A model generated the notes under the pieces. The model did no database searches. It was given only the letters and a program-made list of their open reading frames with translations, and was not told the DNA's origin. Both the position numbers and the translations under genes were made by a program. DNA of 64,000 bases from Spisula solida (taxonomy: Eukaryota; Mollusca; Bivalvia; Venerida; Mactridae). Position 1 is the stretch's first letter; the number at the start of each line of letters is the position of its first letter. Where the stretch lies: contig OX365954.1 of NCBI GenBank assembly GCA_947247005.1, positions 140,001-204,000 of the forward strand. Direction: 5' to 3'. Shown here piece after piece: positions 47,942 through 58,593 of this stretch.

Positions 47942-48904
47942 CACAGCTTGAAATATTACGTTGAATTTACTATTTTATATTTACTAAAATTTAATTATAT
48001 TCGGAATTTAAATACATTTAATCAGAAAAAAGTAGCTATTAAATGTAGTATTTAACTTAATTTAAGTTGAATTATTCCTAGAAGTTTAAGTCACATTTAA
48101 GTTGCATTTAAAGGTGATTAAATATAGAATATAAATGGGATTAAATGCACGTTTATGCAATATAAACGCAAACTTAAATGCGATTAAATTTTAACTTAAA
48201 TTTGAAATTTAAGTTGCAATTAAAGTTGATTAAATATCTTTTTTTTTGTTTTTAATAAAATTTATTCTGCACATTTTGTGCAAATAACAAACCGCTCAGT
48301 AGTAGAGCAGTTTTTTAGTAGAGCAGCAAGCAATACAAATAATTCTTTGTGCGATTTTTATGTTAGCTATATACGCTGCTTCTTATTTCAATGTTCATGA
48401 GCAAATATGAAGTAGAATTTAAAAGATGTTACACATACACTAGTTCACTATGAAACTACTTAACGGTATAATTTGTATTTAAAGTATATTTCACGGCAAG
48501 GAAAAGATAGATACAAATTTTACTAATATTTTTATTCAAGGGAGGTAATAAAACAATTATGGAAATTCTTCTAATTTTAAAATTTGTGAAATAAAATTTG
48601 GAGATCTACATGTAAACTAAACGCGAATCTAGTTGGATGCCTGTACTAGTATTATTTGTGATTATTTAAATAAATAAAATTTAGATAATATACGGAAAAT
48701 AAATCGACTTAAATATGGACGTTTTTGTGAAATTCCAAATAAACGGAAAGATAATATAGTATTATTTGCGATTAAATTTACAGATTAAATTTAGTTAATA
48801 TTCGGAAAATAAATCGACTTAAATTTGACGTTTTTGTGAAATTCCAAATAAAAGTAAATATAATAAAATATTATTTGCACTTAAATCCGTTTTTTCAAGC
48901 TGTG
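47942..48904. mobile_element. AT-rich MITE (963 bp), TIR CACAGCTTGAAA
   Basis: The element begins CACAGCTTGAAA and ends TTTCAAGCTGTG, flanked by ATT on both sides (47939-47941, 48905-48907). The sister copies of the host repeat read TACTATTCAATATC and TACTACTCAATTTC without the insert, so the empty site is known. The interior is made of ATTTAAGTTG/AATTTAA variants and a ~120-bp direct duplication with GGAAAATAAATCGACTTAAA. A 3-bp duplication suits the PIF/Harbinger group. Confidence 0.82.
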
Positions 48905-49364
48905 ATTCAATATCTATAATATTTACAAAACTGACTTTAATACATCGTACATCAAACTTTGATATCAGTCTATATTGGAAAATATTTTACCTCCGTCTAC
49001 TGGGAGATGTCGGGGTACCTGGCCACCTGAAAATTCATAAACAAAGAATACATTAACCCATAACAAGAAGCGCCAAATACACAAGATGGGTTACCTCACT
49101 ACAGCGAGTACCGAGTTCACAAGGAAGAGGTTTATAAAATCATTATTAGGGATGTCACGTTTACATAAATGGATGAATTAGTCATTACAACACAGGAAAG
49201 CATTAACAAGTCTTAACAAAGGTCGCCATGTTCATAGGAAAACATCAATACAAATTTACAAGTGACGCTACGGTTACAGGAAATTATTAAGTCATTACAA
49301 GGTATGTCATTTTCACAGGAAAAGATTAATAACTTATTGCAAGGGCCGCCATGTTCACGGGACA

Positions 49365-49800
49365 GGATTAAGGCATTACATGTTCACATGAAAGAATTAA
49401 AGCATTACACAGAACGTCATGTTATAGGAAAGGATTAAAGCATTACACAGAACCTCATATTTATAGGAAAGGATTAAAACATTACACGGAACGTCATGTT
49501 TACAGGAAATGATTAAAGCTTTACACGGAACGTCATATTTATAGGAAAGTATTAAAGCACTACACAGAACGTCATGTTTGCAGGAAAGGATTAAAGCATT
49601 ACACGGAACGTAATGTTACAGGACAGTAGTAAAGCATTACACGGAACGTCATGTTACAGGACAGTATTAAAGCATTACACGGAACGTCATGTTACAGGAC
49701 AGTATTAAAGCATTACACGGAACGTCATGTTACAGGACAGGATTAAAGCATTACACGGAAGGTCATGTTACAGGACAGTATTAAAGCGTTACACAGAACG
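49365..49800 (+). repeat. ~38-bp tandem repeat, about 11 copies
   Basis: The unit is GATTAAAGCATTACACGGAA then CGTCATGTTACAGGACA, with some units longer (TTTACAGGAAA). The best-conserved units lie at 49600-49760. It belongs to the composite repeat region. Confidence 0.88.
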
Positions 49801-50690
49801 CCTTGTTTACATGAATGGATACCGTCATTACAACGAAATCCAAGTTCACAGGAAAGGATAAAGTCCTTAAAAGGTACGCCAAGTTCAAAAGACAGCACCT
49901 TCCAAAAAAAAATTCAACGATTATACGGAAAATAGTTTTGTTAACCATTTCATTAGAGATACTAGTAATGTAAGAGGTGAGAGTTGTTGCTGTTTAGGGC
50001 TGACTTCCCCGTTCGAAACGTTATTATCTTTATGTGTACTTATTCTACCATCAATACGGTAGAACGTATACAACTCGGTTGTTATTCAGTGAATATAAGA
50101 TACTACTCAATTTCTATAAAATTTACACTACTGAATTTAATACATCGTACATCAAACTTTGATATCAGTCTATATTGGAAAATGTTTTACCTCCGTCTAC
50201 TGGGAGACGTCCGGGTACCTGGCCACCTGAAAGTTCATAAACAAATAATAGATTAACTCATAAGAGGAGCGGCAAATTCACAAGAAGGGGTTACCTCACT
50301 ACAGCCAGTACAGAGTTCACAAGAAAGAGGTTTTTAAAATCATTATTAGGGACGTCACGTTTACAGAAAAGGATGAATTAGTCATTACAAAACAGGAAAG
50401 CATTAATACGTCATAACAAGGGACGCCACGTTTACAGGAAAGCATTAATTTGTCATAACAACGGACGCCACGGTGACAGGAAAGCAATAACACGTCATTA
50501 CATGGGACTCCACGTTTACAGGAAGCATTAATTTGTCATAACAAGGGACGCCACGGTGACAGGAAAGCATTAATAAGTCATAACAAGGGACGCCATGTTT
50601 ACAGGAAAGCATTAATAAATCATTACAACACAGGAAAAGATTAAGTCATTACACAGAACGCCAATTTCACAAGACAGCACCTCCTAAAAA

Positions 50691-51834
50691 TAACCGATAT
50701 CAACCAGTATTCGGAAACTAGTTTTGTTGATCATTTCAGCTGTTGATCATTTCAGCAGAGATACTAGAAATGTAAGAGGTAGTGTATTGAATCGAGACAT
50801 TGACTTGATCCTATCCTTTGTGCATGAATATACATATTACAGGAATTATATGTCCATTAGATTTGTGTTTTTATTACACATCGAGTGTATGCGTGATACT
50901 CCCTGCTTATGAATGTATACTACCGGAGTTATAAAATTAATATAGATAAGATATCAGACGTTAAAATGTTATAGAAGGTCGAGGAACAAGTTAAGCCTTA
51001 GTACTACACCCATTTCAAAATAAGATAAAACGTACACTAAGAACGAGCATATTCCAATGAAACATTGCTACAAGGCCAAGGATCTATGAGTACTATTTTA
51101 TCAAAGCATTTACGTAAATCTTTAAGTTACGAATTCTGTATCATTCTTTAACAACTGGTTAACAAACCAGAGACGGATTTGGTTTGTAAGAGTTCAATAA
51201 CTGAATAATTATTAGCATTGCAGCTCACTTCACCACACTTATTAATTGTAAACAACCAAGGGATGTTTGTAAAACACGTATGCCACAATGGCAGCCCAAT
51301 AGTCATGAATGGTGAAGGACACTGTGACCTTGACCTTTGACCTACTGTTTTAAAATCGTAGGTTAAAGCGTTCTTGAGTTATTGAACGGAACCAGTTTAT
51401 ACGACCGACCGACACACAGACAGATTTGTGCAAAGAAATATACCCCCTCATCAAAGATGGGGGACATAATTATGGAGAATTTAAATTTGTTCGTGAGGTA
51501 ACAATTCCCTTAAGTGCTTTGATAAAACAAACAGTACCCTGATGAAGTACGATGTTACGGGTAAACCTAAAAAGGAAAGGGGTGAGAAATGTATGCACAC
51601 TCACTACTCGAAGAAAAATGTAAGGGAATATCAGTGGAAATGACCATTTGGGAATATAAGAGAAATGGTTTTTATGATGACGTCATCTCATACAATAGTC
51701 CGGCATCTTTATGTACTGGTACTTACGTTTCAAATCAACCACAATCAAAATAACCAAAATGGTTACAGTTAATTACAAATTATAAAATTATAAATATAAA
51801 TACAAAATGTATATCATTGGTGAATCCTCTTATT
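50691..51834. other. Intergenic DNA with a dispersed repeat
   Basis: No gene is seen. At about 51325-51475 the phrase TGTGACCTTGACCTTTGACC, followed by ACCGACCGACACACAGACAG and CCCCCTCATCAAAGATGGGG, looks like an interspersed repeat carrying nuclear-receptor half-sites. It is related in motif to the repeats near 31300 and 56000. Confidence 0.5.
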
Positions 51835-51928
51835 TCATAGGAAACACGTGATTATACTCGTATTACCATTGTTGCTTGCGATGTTGGATAAAGCGATATT
51901 TTGTGCTCCATTGCCTCTAATGGTTCGA
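51835..51928 (-). CDS. Cys-rich EGF-like receptor, exon 4 (cytoplasmic tail)
   Basis: Acceptor ttctcttttacag (ends 51929) opens the last coding exon in phase 2. It encodes RTIRGNGAQNIALSNIASNN and ends GNTSIITCFL at TGA 51837-51835. The tail is short and has no kinase, ITAM or NPxY motif. No clear polyadenylation signal was fixed downstream. Frame agreement with exon 3 supports the assignment; a short tail exon is the least certain part of the model. Confidence 0.7.
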
Positions 51929-52495
51929 CTGTAAAAGAGAAAATAGAGACCTTGTAATTTCTCATATTATCGTGTTTTAATAATTCATTTTTGAGTTCTG
52001 ATCCATAGTATTCTGTTGATTTCAATGTAAATATGTTGTGCTTTCAACGACAATAAAACCACCAGAATACATTTAAAAACCTCTTAGTTTCGAGTTCACT
52101 GACAAAATAAACATATTATTCCATAAAGGTAGATCTAAACGATTTCTCAATGAACAAACTTGCATGAGAATGATGTAAAAATTAATATATGTTACGCTTC
52201 AAGAAAAGCGTTATATCCTACCGGATCGTTTTGAATGTCGACCAACTTTAAACGTTACAAAATGTGCGCGTCAAACCATTACCAATAACATCCCAACGTT
52301 GTTTCGTTACAAACAATAAGTGTGCTGGTATCATCTCAGCTACGCCTCCTTTGTACCATTAACGCGTATGTTGATGATTCCATTATAACGTCAGACGGTG
52401 TACCATGTGATATACATCGTTATATTATACTAGTTTCGATTGTTGTCAACCGTGTCGCCATATTATTCGGTGTAAACAATATTTATTATATTTAC

Positions 52496-52631
52496 CGTTT
52501 CCTTGTCACTGTGATCCCTATAACGCACACAACAACAACAACAACAACAACACTGATCGTTAAACATCCTATAATAATCAAGATATTCCAATTCGTCGAA
52601 TCAGAATTATCTTCTCTATAAATTGAAGTTT
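52496..52631 (-). CDS. Cys-rich EGF-like receptor, exon 3 (transmembrane)
   Basis: Acceptor ttttatttcag (ends 52632) opens a 136-nt exon in phase 1 that ends at donor GTAAAT (52495) in phase 2. It encodes a short acidic stalk (TSIYREDNSDSTNWN) and one transmembrane helix, ILIIIGCLTISVVVVVVVCV, followed by basic TRKR, as expected for a stop-transfer signal. The valine run is encoded by a (GTT)6 microsatellite. The basic residues on the C-terminal side predict type I topology. Confidence 0.8.
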
Positions 52632-53398
52632 CTGAAATAAAATATAAAAACACACATTAATATAAATGACTATTACAATCATAGTTTATAACGAAATCGA
52701 TTTATTCAACGTTACAATATATTAATGCTGCGTATACAGCTCAACCTCACACATGATTTATCAGGCTGATGGTTATCAATTAAAAAGTGATTTCATATTG
52801 CACTGATGACACCCGTATAACCAGAGGCCTGCCAGGAATCAATTAACAACTAGTACTCATTTGCTCTTCTGCATTCAACTCAGATGCAGACTATGATAGG
52901 CATAATAATACAACCGTTAACAATAGAGCTTTTATAAGATTAAAACAAGAACCTTCGCCCAAACAGCGAACACCACTATTCTCAGTAACATGATTGGATA
53001 GTAAAATCAAAGCAATACAGGAGCACTAGACTTAAGTATATTCAAAACAAAATTATTGATAGTAGTAGAAATTCCTTCTTCTGTGTAGAGAGTGTGGTTT
53101 GTATAAGTCTAAAGGGACCGATGATTTGACAAAATGCCGGATAGAGTTAATCACTCCTGTGTATAGGTTGTGGTCATCATGGTGAAGATGTGTGCTAAGT
53201 ATCAAATCAATATTTCAATGGACTTAATTAAAATAGTTATGTAGGTGTTCTTAAAGTTTAAGGTTTTATGCCAACACCGAAGCACAAGAAACTGCAATAG
53301 TCACCCCTTTCATTCATCGAATAGTGTGGCTTATAAGGAGATATAGGTAATAAAAGCATTCGTGTGAAGTATAATCATTATATACATGGTCTACTTAC
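52632..53398. other. Intron 2 of the Cys-rich receptor gene
   Basis: A 767-bp AT-rich intron with canonical ends. I see no other feature. Confidence 0.6.
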
Positions 53399-54508
53399 CC
53401 ACAGAGCAATTGTTGCCGCCATAACCTTCAAGACAGCCAAGGAGACACGAACCACTAAATTGTGTACATGTTATGTTGACACAATTCATACTGCAGTTAT
53501 TTTCACAAGTGTTCCCATAGTAACCATTCTGACACCCAGCCATACACGTACCATTGGTATCATAGCAACGAGACCCTAGGTCAGGAGTTGAGCATGTGTG
53601 GCTGCATGTATTGTTACATATATAACCATAATGATTGTCTATACACCCATACATGCAGTGCCCTGTTTGCCAGTCACATTGTCCAGCTGTACAATTTGCG
53701 CTGCATGAATGTTGACAACGTGTATATAATAACCCCCTGTGTAAATAATAACCACCTTTACAAGAAGTACACTTATCCCGGGAAGTACAATCGTTACAGC
53801 CATCGCTACACTTCACACATGTATCATTGTCAAGATAATAACCACCTTTACAAGCAGTACACTTATCCCGGGAAGTACAATAATAGCAGTCATCGCTACA
53901 CTTCACACATGTATCATTGTCAAGATAATAACCACCTTTACAAGCAGTACACTTATCCCGGGAAGTACAATAATAGCAGTCATCGCTACACTTCACACAT
54001 GTATCATTTTCAAGATAATAACCATTAGAGCAAGCAGTACACTTATCCCGGGAAGTACAAAAATGACAGTCATCGCTACACGTCACACATGTATCATTGA
54101 CAAGATAATAACCATAATAGCAAGCAGTGCACTTATCCCGGGAAGTACAAGAATGACAGTCATCGCTACACGCCACACATGTATCGTTGACAAGACTATA
54201 ACCATAATAGCAAGCAGTGCACTTATCTCGGAAAGTACAAGAATGACAGTAATCGCTACACCACACACATGTATCGTTGACAAGACTATAACTATAATAG
54301 CAAGCAGTACACTTATACCGGGATGTACAAGTATGACAGCCATAGCCACAACTCAAACATGTATCATTGTCAAGATAATAACCATCAGAGCAAGTAGTAC
54401 ACTTATATTGGGAAGTACAATGTTTACAATTTGCAGTCTTACATGTACGACATCTATTGTTAATCACAGTGTAACCTTCAGCACACTCTATGGCGATACA
54501 ATAATGCA
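53399..54508 (-). CDS. Cys-rich EGF-like receptor, exon 2 (ectodomain)
   Basis: This 1110-nt exon lies between acceptor ttgtcgtttcag (54520-54509) and donor GTAAGT (53398), phase 1 at both ends. It encodes eight 30-residue units of the form CSDDCHSCTSRDKCTACYYG plus YYLVNDTCVT, six cysteines each, resembling furin-like or growth-factor-receptor cysteine-rich repeats. Three EGF/laminin-type modules follow (for example CMAGCQNGYYGNTC). Two adjacent 90-bp units (53821-53910 and 53911-54000) are identical, which indicates recent duplication. The modules suggest a cell-surface binding or scavenger-type role like MEGF10/SREC proteins; the ligand is unknown. An ATG at 54557 is intronic, its 'signal peptide' being the translated pyrimidine tract. 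Confidence 0.85.
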
Positions 54509-54699
54509 CTGAAACGACAAACAAATGAATAAAATAAAAAAAGAGAATGTGTTCCAAATAATAACAGTAACAATTTTAAGTAGATACATGTATAATTATA
54601 ATCAATTTTGAATATGAGAAAACTTTAAGATTGTTTCACCATGTAAATAATCAAACAAGTTTTGTCTCTCTATTGTAATAGACCTTGAGCTGACAATTG

Positions 54700-55440
54700 A
54701 CCCTGCTCCCCCCCCCCCCCAGGGGGAATTTTCAACACTATGATTTTCTTAAACCTTATGGTAGGTGGCATTCACAGACAAAAGTTTGCAAGTTTCTGTT
54801 GGGGCTTTAACGAGTTATGGAGATTTCAAATACGTGACTATGCGATTTTCTACAGGAATCACTAATTTTGCTTATATGATATTATAAACATACCAATTGT
54901 TCAATAAATCATGTGAATAAGACATTTATGTATGTTAAATGTATTTAAAATTGAAACTATCAGTTGTACAAATTATTATAGGCAAAAAATGTGATAAAAC
55001 ATACGTAATTTACGTTACTTTGCATGAAATTACTAGAATATTAAAAAAACAGTCAACGTATATGACGTTTTTAAGTTAAGAAATGATGATACTGATTAGT
55101 ATGCAGCTCAATAATGTATAAAGCTATAGTACAACTACACAAAAAGTTAATTGAAATGAAATGACATGTAAATTACGTTACCTTTAAAAAATATGGGTTT
55201 TTTTTCAACAACATTTCAGTTAAAATTTCGGTAAAACACATATAGTGGGGTGACAATTGGTGATTTTTTGGGGGTAGCGAGGTGACAGATAAAGTAGAAC
55301 AAGCAATGTTAAATACCAAAATGTTCGCCTATGTAAGTACTTTATGGAACTGCCAGCATAAATTGTCAATACGTGGTGTGGACCCGGAAATTCAAGATGG
55401 CGTCCAAGATGGCCGCCATAATTTACAAATACACTAAACA
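54700..55440. mobile_element. Relative of the 37848-41906 element (one arm)
   Basis: A poly-C run (about 54707-54720) is followed by AGGGGGAATTTTCAACACTA, TGATTTTCTTAAACCTTATG, AAAGTTTGCAAGTTTC and TTGGGGCTTTAACG. These align in order with the left arm of the element at 37848. About 670 bp farther lies AAGATGGCGTCCAAGATGGC plus CGCCAT; the 37848 element has TCAAAATGGCCGCCAAAATG at a similar distance. The right border is not defined. It lies in intron 1 of the receptor gene. Confidence 0.55.
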
Positions 55441-55799
55441 TTCTATTTTCTCATGCATTTTTATTTATTTATGTATATACATGTAGTCACAAATATTTGC
55501 TTAGATATTATTCATTTGATAATGTGCATCATATGGACATACAAGACTGACCACTTTGAAGACAAGGTCAAGGTCATAATACATGTACGTATGTTACTTT
55601 CAAAAGCCATGTAGTGTGTCATTCATTGTTAGGCCTGTATATACGATTGCTCGAAGTATCGTTATAGGCGGATACACATAGTACGTTCTTCGTTTATCTC
55701 TTGTACGGGTGACAAGGCGCTGTCATCGCTCCTGTATAACTTTGTACATGACTGTGTTTTATATATTACCGTATTTAATTCATTTATTGTCGAGCCCGC

Positions 55800-55874
55800 T
55801 TGGTGTGCGTGAGTGCGTGCGTGCGTCCGTGCGTGCGTCCGTGCGTCCGTGCGTGCGTCCGTGCGTCCGTCCGA
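55800..55874 (+). repeat. GTGCGTGC/GTCC simple repeat
   Basis: A tract of GTGCGTGCGTCC-type units lies directly before the 152-bp repeat. Open frames across it are low complexity. Confidence 0.85.
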
Positions 55875-56786
55875 TTTTGTCCGGACCATAACTTTGTCAT
55901 GCTTTGACCAAGGTTGCTTATATTTGGCATGAATGTTCACCTCCATGTTGAGGAGTGTCATGCCCAACCCCCAGGTTCCTATCAAAAAGGTCAAGGTCAC
56001 AGTTGGAGGTCAAAGGTCAAATTGAAGCTTGTCCGGGCCATTACTTTGTCATGCTTTGACCAATGTTGCATATATTTGGCATGAATGTTCACCTCCATGA
56101 GGAGGAGTGTCATGCCCAGCCCCCAGGTTCCTATCTCAAAGGTCAAGGTCACAGTTGGAGGTCAAAGGTCAAATTGAAGCTTGTCCGGACCATAACTTTG
56201 TCATACAATGACCAATCTTTCTTATATTTGGCATGAATGTTAAACTTTATGAGATGGAGTGTCATGCCCAGCCCCCAGGTTCCTTTTTCAAAGGTCAAGG
56301 TCACAGCTGGAGGTCAAAGGTCAAATTGAAGCTTGTCCGGACCATAACTTTGTCAAACAATGACCAATCTTTCTTATATTTGGCATGAATGTTAAACTTT
56401 ATGAGATGGAGTGTCATGCTCAACGCCAAGGTTCCTATTTCAAAGGTCAAGGTCACCGTTGGAGGTCAAATGTCAAATTGAAGCTTGTCTGGAGCCTAAC
56501 TTTGTCATACATTGAGCAATCATTCTTATATTTGGCATGAATGTTAACCTCCATGAGGCGGGGTGTTATGCCTAACCCCTAGGTTCCTATCGCAAGGGTC
56601 AAGGTCACAGTTGGAGGTCAAAGGTCAAATTGAAGCTTGTTCGGACCATAACTTTGTCATACATTGACCAATCTTTCTTATATTTGGCATGAATGTTAAC
56701 CTCCAGTAGGCGGAGTGCCATGCCCAACCCTCAGGTTCCTATCTCAAAGGTCAATGTCAGTGTTGGAGGTCAAAGGTCAAATTGAA
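55875..56786 (+). repeat. 152-bp tandem repeat, 6 copies, DR1 motifs
   Basis: The unit TTGTCCGGACCATAACTTTG ... CTTATATTTGGCATGAATGTT ... GTGTCATGCCCAACCCC(C)AGG ... repeats at exactly 152-bp spacing (marker at 55875, 56027, 56179, 56331, 56483, 56635). Each unit contains TCAAGGTCA and then AGGTCAAAGGTCA, perfect at 56007, 56159, 56311, 56615 and 56767 and altered at 56463. It lies in intron 1 of the receptor gene. Confidence 0.93.
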
Positions 56787-56957
56787 GGCTTATTAAAGTT
56801 GTAGCCATTTTTCAACGTGCGCCGAGGCTCGACATAATTTGCCCAAGGGCACGAATTTCTAGTTAAGTTACGGGTTACCAGTGTATTTAGAAGTAACATT
56901 ATTCACATTATTCGTTAACTTGTGTATACATCACGTGTTTCTCAAGAAAATACCTAC

Positions 56958-57015
56958 CAGTACCAAATACATGTAACACTATAAGAATGACCACTGTCAA
57001 TCCATTGTAAGACAT
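56958..57015 (-). CDS. Cys-rich EGF-like receptor, exon 1 (signal peptide)
   Basis: ATG at 57015 opens 19 codons plus 1 nt, MSYNGLTVVILIVLHVFGT, a clear signal peptide with a hydrophobic core. It ends at donor GTAGGT (56957). An acceptor-like cattttcag lies 9 bases before the ATG, so a 5' UTR intron is possible. Phase 1 at the donor matches the phase needed by the exon at 54508. The four exons of this gene sum to 1398 nt, exactly 466 codons including the stop. Confidence 0.75.
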
Positions 57016-58377
57016 GTTTATACCTGAAAATGAATACAAAAGGCCAATTACTAGTATCACAATAAGAACTAAAACGAGGTTTGCAAAAGTCAACTGTTAA
57101 GACGCTCTGTAGCCATTGATGCAGTTGCTTCGTAATTTATTATTTATCTCTGTTTAATACTATGTCATATGTTTATATATCAGGCCTAAGGCTACAGTTA
57201 TTTTTGCTCTATGTTCTATATAAACGTTTGTCATGATGAGACAATTAATCTATAATTCAGCTGAAAATTCTTACTTGAATCCTTTAGAACTAACATAGGG
57301 ACAAAATTCTGACCAAAAAAACAGGCACCATAACCTGATTGTTTAAAAGTTATTGTTTACCAATCGGCGTACCCCTGCGCCATGTGTACTATTCGGCTCA
57401 TTTTCACCAATAGACGACTGTACACAAACCACTGATATATAAAATCTGGCATTCAGATTTTATTAAAAATCCTATTTTCTACTTATTTTACATGTTCGTT
57501 ATCTAAAATGCACATTACATGCATAGTGATCATTCAACTTTCAACCAATACTCACCATCAAACAGGGGAACTATTTTCTGTGTAGGCACTTCCGTATTTT
57601 GGGTAACGAGAGCCTATTTACTGTAGTCTTAGGCCATATTCAGTCTGTACTTATTACCTGCGAGCCTTGAGCGAGCAGGTATATTGGATAGCATAAAGTA
57701 AAAAGTCTATGGAGGAGCACGTGACCTGTTCTCGATTGTTTACGATTTTAAACAAAAAATCCAAAAAAAGATGCATTTTGTAAGAATGTCGTGAACCAGA
57801 CTAATTCCATTATTCCATGCGGATAACATCGGTCTTTGTCGCATCGCAATAGTTTATTTACCGAAGAAATCAGAACTGTCCGAAATTTCAGTGAGCGCTA
57901 GGCAATATTGATACCATGGATCTAAACAGCAGGTGACTGCAGCTGCATAAGCACAGCGCTTCCCAGTCAATTGTCATGGGATTATCGGAATTGGTTTATG
58001 ATATTTGATATTGTTGAACACTGAAAACATGCTTATGATAATACCATTTAATGAACTGATACGAAGTTTTATTTATAAGCATATAAATATTATATGGAAC
58101 AAGGGTAATATGCAATTAAGTGTCTTGAAAATTGGTTTGTTATACATGAAATTATTTAACAATTTGTTGATAAATTTCGTATGCCAAATTGTTGTGCATA
58201 TAGTTTTCCAAATTTGAAAGCTACCGTCGGCCTATCGCGCTTATTTTTTCTCTCACAATTTTGAGATTTTCATGTTTATTTTTATACACATCAGCTGTTG
58301 AATTATGCAAATAGAAGGTCGAGGATCCTGTCAATTCTCTGTCAAATGAAGTCGGTACATCATTTGCTCGCAGGAAC
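57016..58377. other. Upstream of the receptor gene; repeat-like DNA
   Basis: This is the promoter-side flank of the minus-strand receptor gene, but no TATA or initiator could be supported. At about 57656-57682 CCTGCGAGCCTTGAGCGAGC plus AGG forms a short hairpin. The block from there to 58466 may be one interspersed element. Confidence 0.4.
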
Positions 58378-58466
58378 TATTTGACTTGTATGTACTTGTA
58401 TATATTTGTTGTAAATTGGCCAAAGGCATATTATTTGCCGATTTTGCTAATAAAACTTGAAAACTT
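58378..58466 (+). mobile_element. LINE 3' tail (unclassified)
   Basis: GTAAATTGGCCAAAGGCATA, TTATTTGCCGATTTTGC and TAATAAAACTTGAAAACTTG form a typical LINE 3' end with a (CTTGAAAA) tail. Its coding part was not seen. Confidence 0.5.
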
Positions 58467-58487
58467 GAAAAACTATGATATGGAAAC

Positions 58488-58593
58488 ATCAGTTCATACT
58501 TCATAGTTCATACTTCAAAGTTCATACTTCAAAGTTATCACTTCATAGTTCATATTTCAAAGATCACAATTCATACTTCATAGTTCAAAATGA
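58488..58593 (+). repeat. ~16-bp short tandem repeat
   Basis: AGTTCATACTTCAA/ATAGTTCATACTTC variants repeat about six or seven times. Confidence 0.8.

Larger units (their letters stand above)
47482..50690. repeat. Three-fold segmental repeat with short arrays
   Basis: A ~350-bp block occurs at 47482-47840, 48905-49255 and 50098-50450 on the same strand. All copies share GATATCAGTCTATATTG, CTACTGGGAG, GGGTACCTGGCCACCTG, GGTTACCTCACTACAG and ATCATTATTAGGGA. Each is followed by diverged 38-42-bp units of the type GGAAAGCATTAATAAGTCAT. A second shared block, ACAACTCGGTTGTTATTCAG, precedes copies two and three. The spacing differs because of a MITE in the first interval. No gene is confirmed; a possible 36-nt exon core is described in the findings. 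Confidence 0.8.

Noticed and set aside
52322..52621. Plus-strand 99-codon frame with a Thr run
   Set aside because: It is the antisense of the transmembrane exon of the receptor gene, which has splice sites and matching phase on the minus strand.
53588..54512. Plus-strand 146- and 149-codon frames
   Set aside because: They are antisense shadows of the repeated cysteine-rich exon.
54509..54557. Signal peptide at the ATG 54557 of the Cys-rich frame
   Set aside because: The hydrophobic residues are the translated pyrimidine tract of a splice acceptor. A real signal-peptide exon in the correct phase lies at 57015-56958.
55709..55891. Arg/Ala/Ser-rich frame
   Set aside because: It reads a GTGCGTGC simple repeat; low complexity only.
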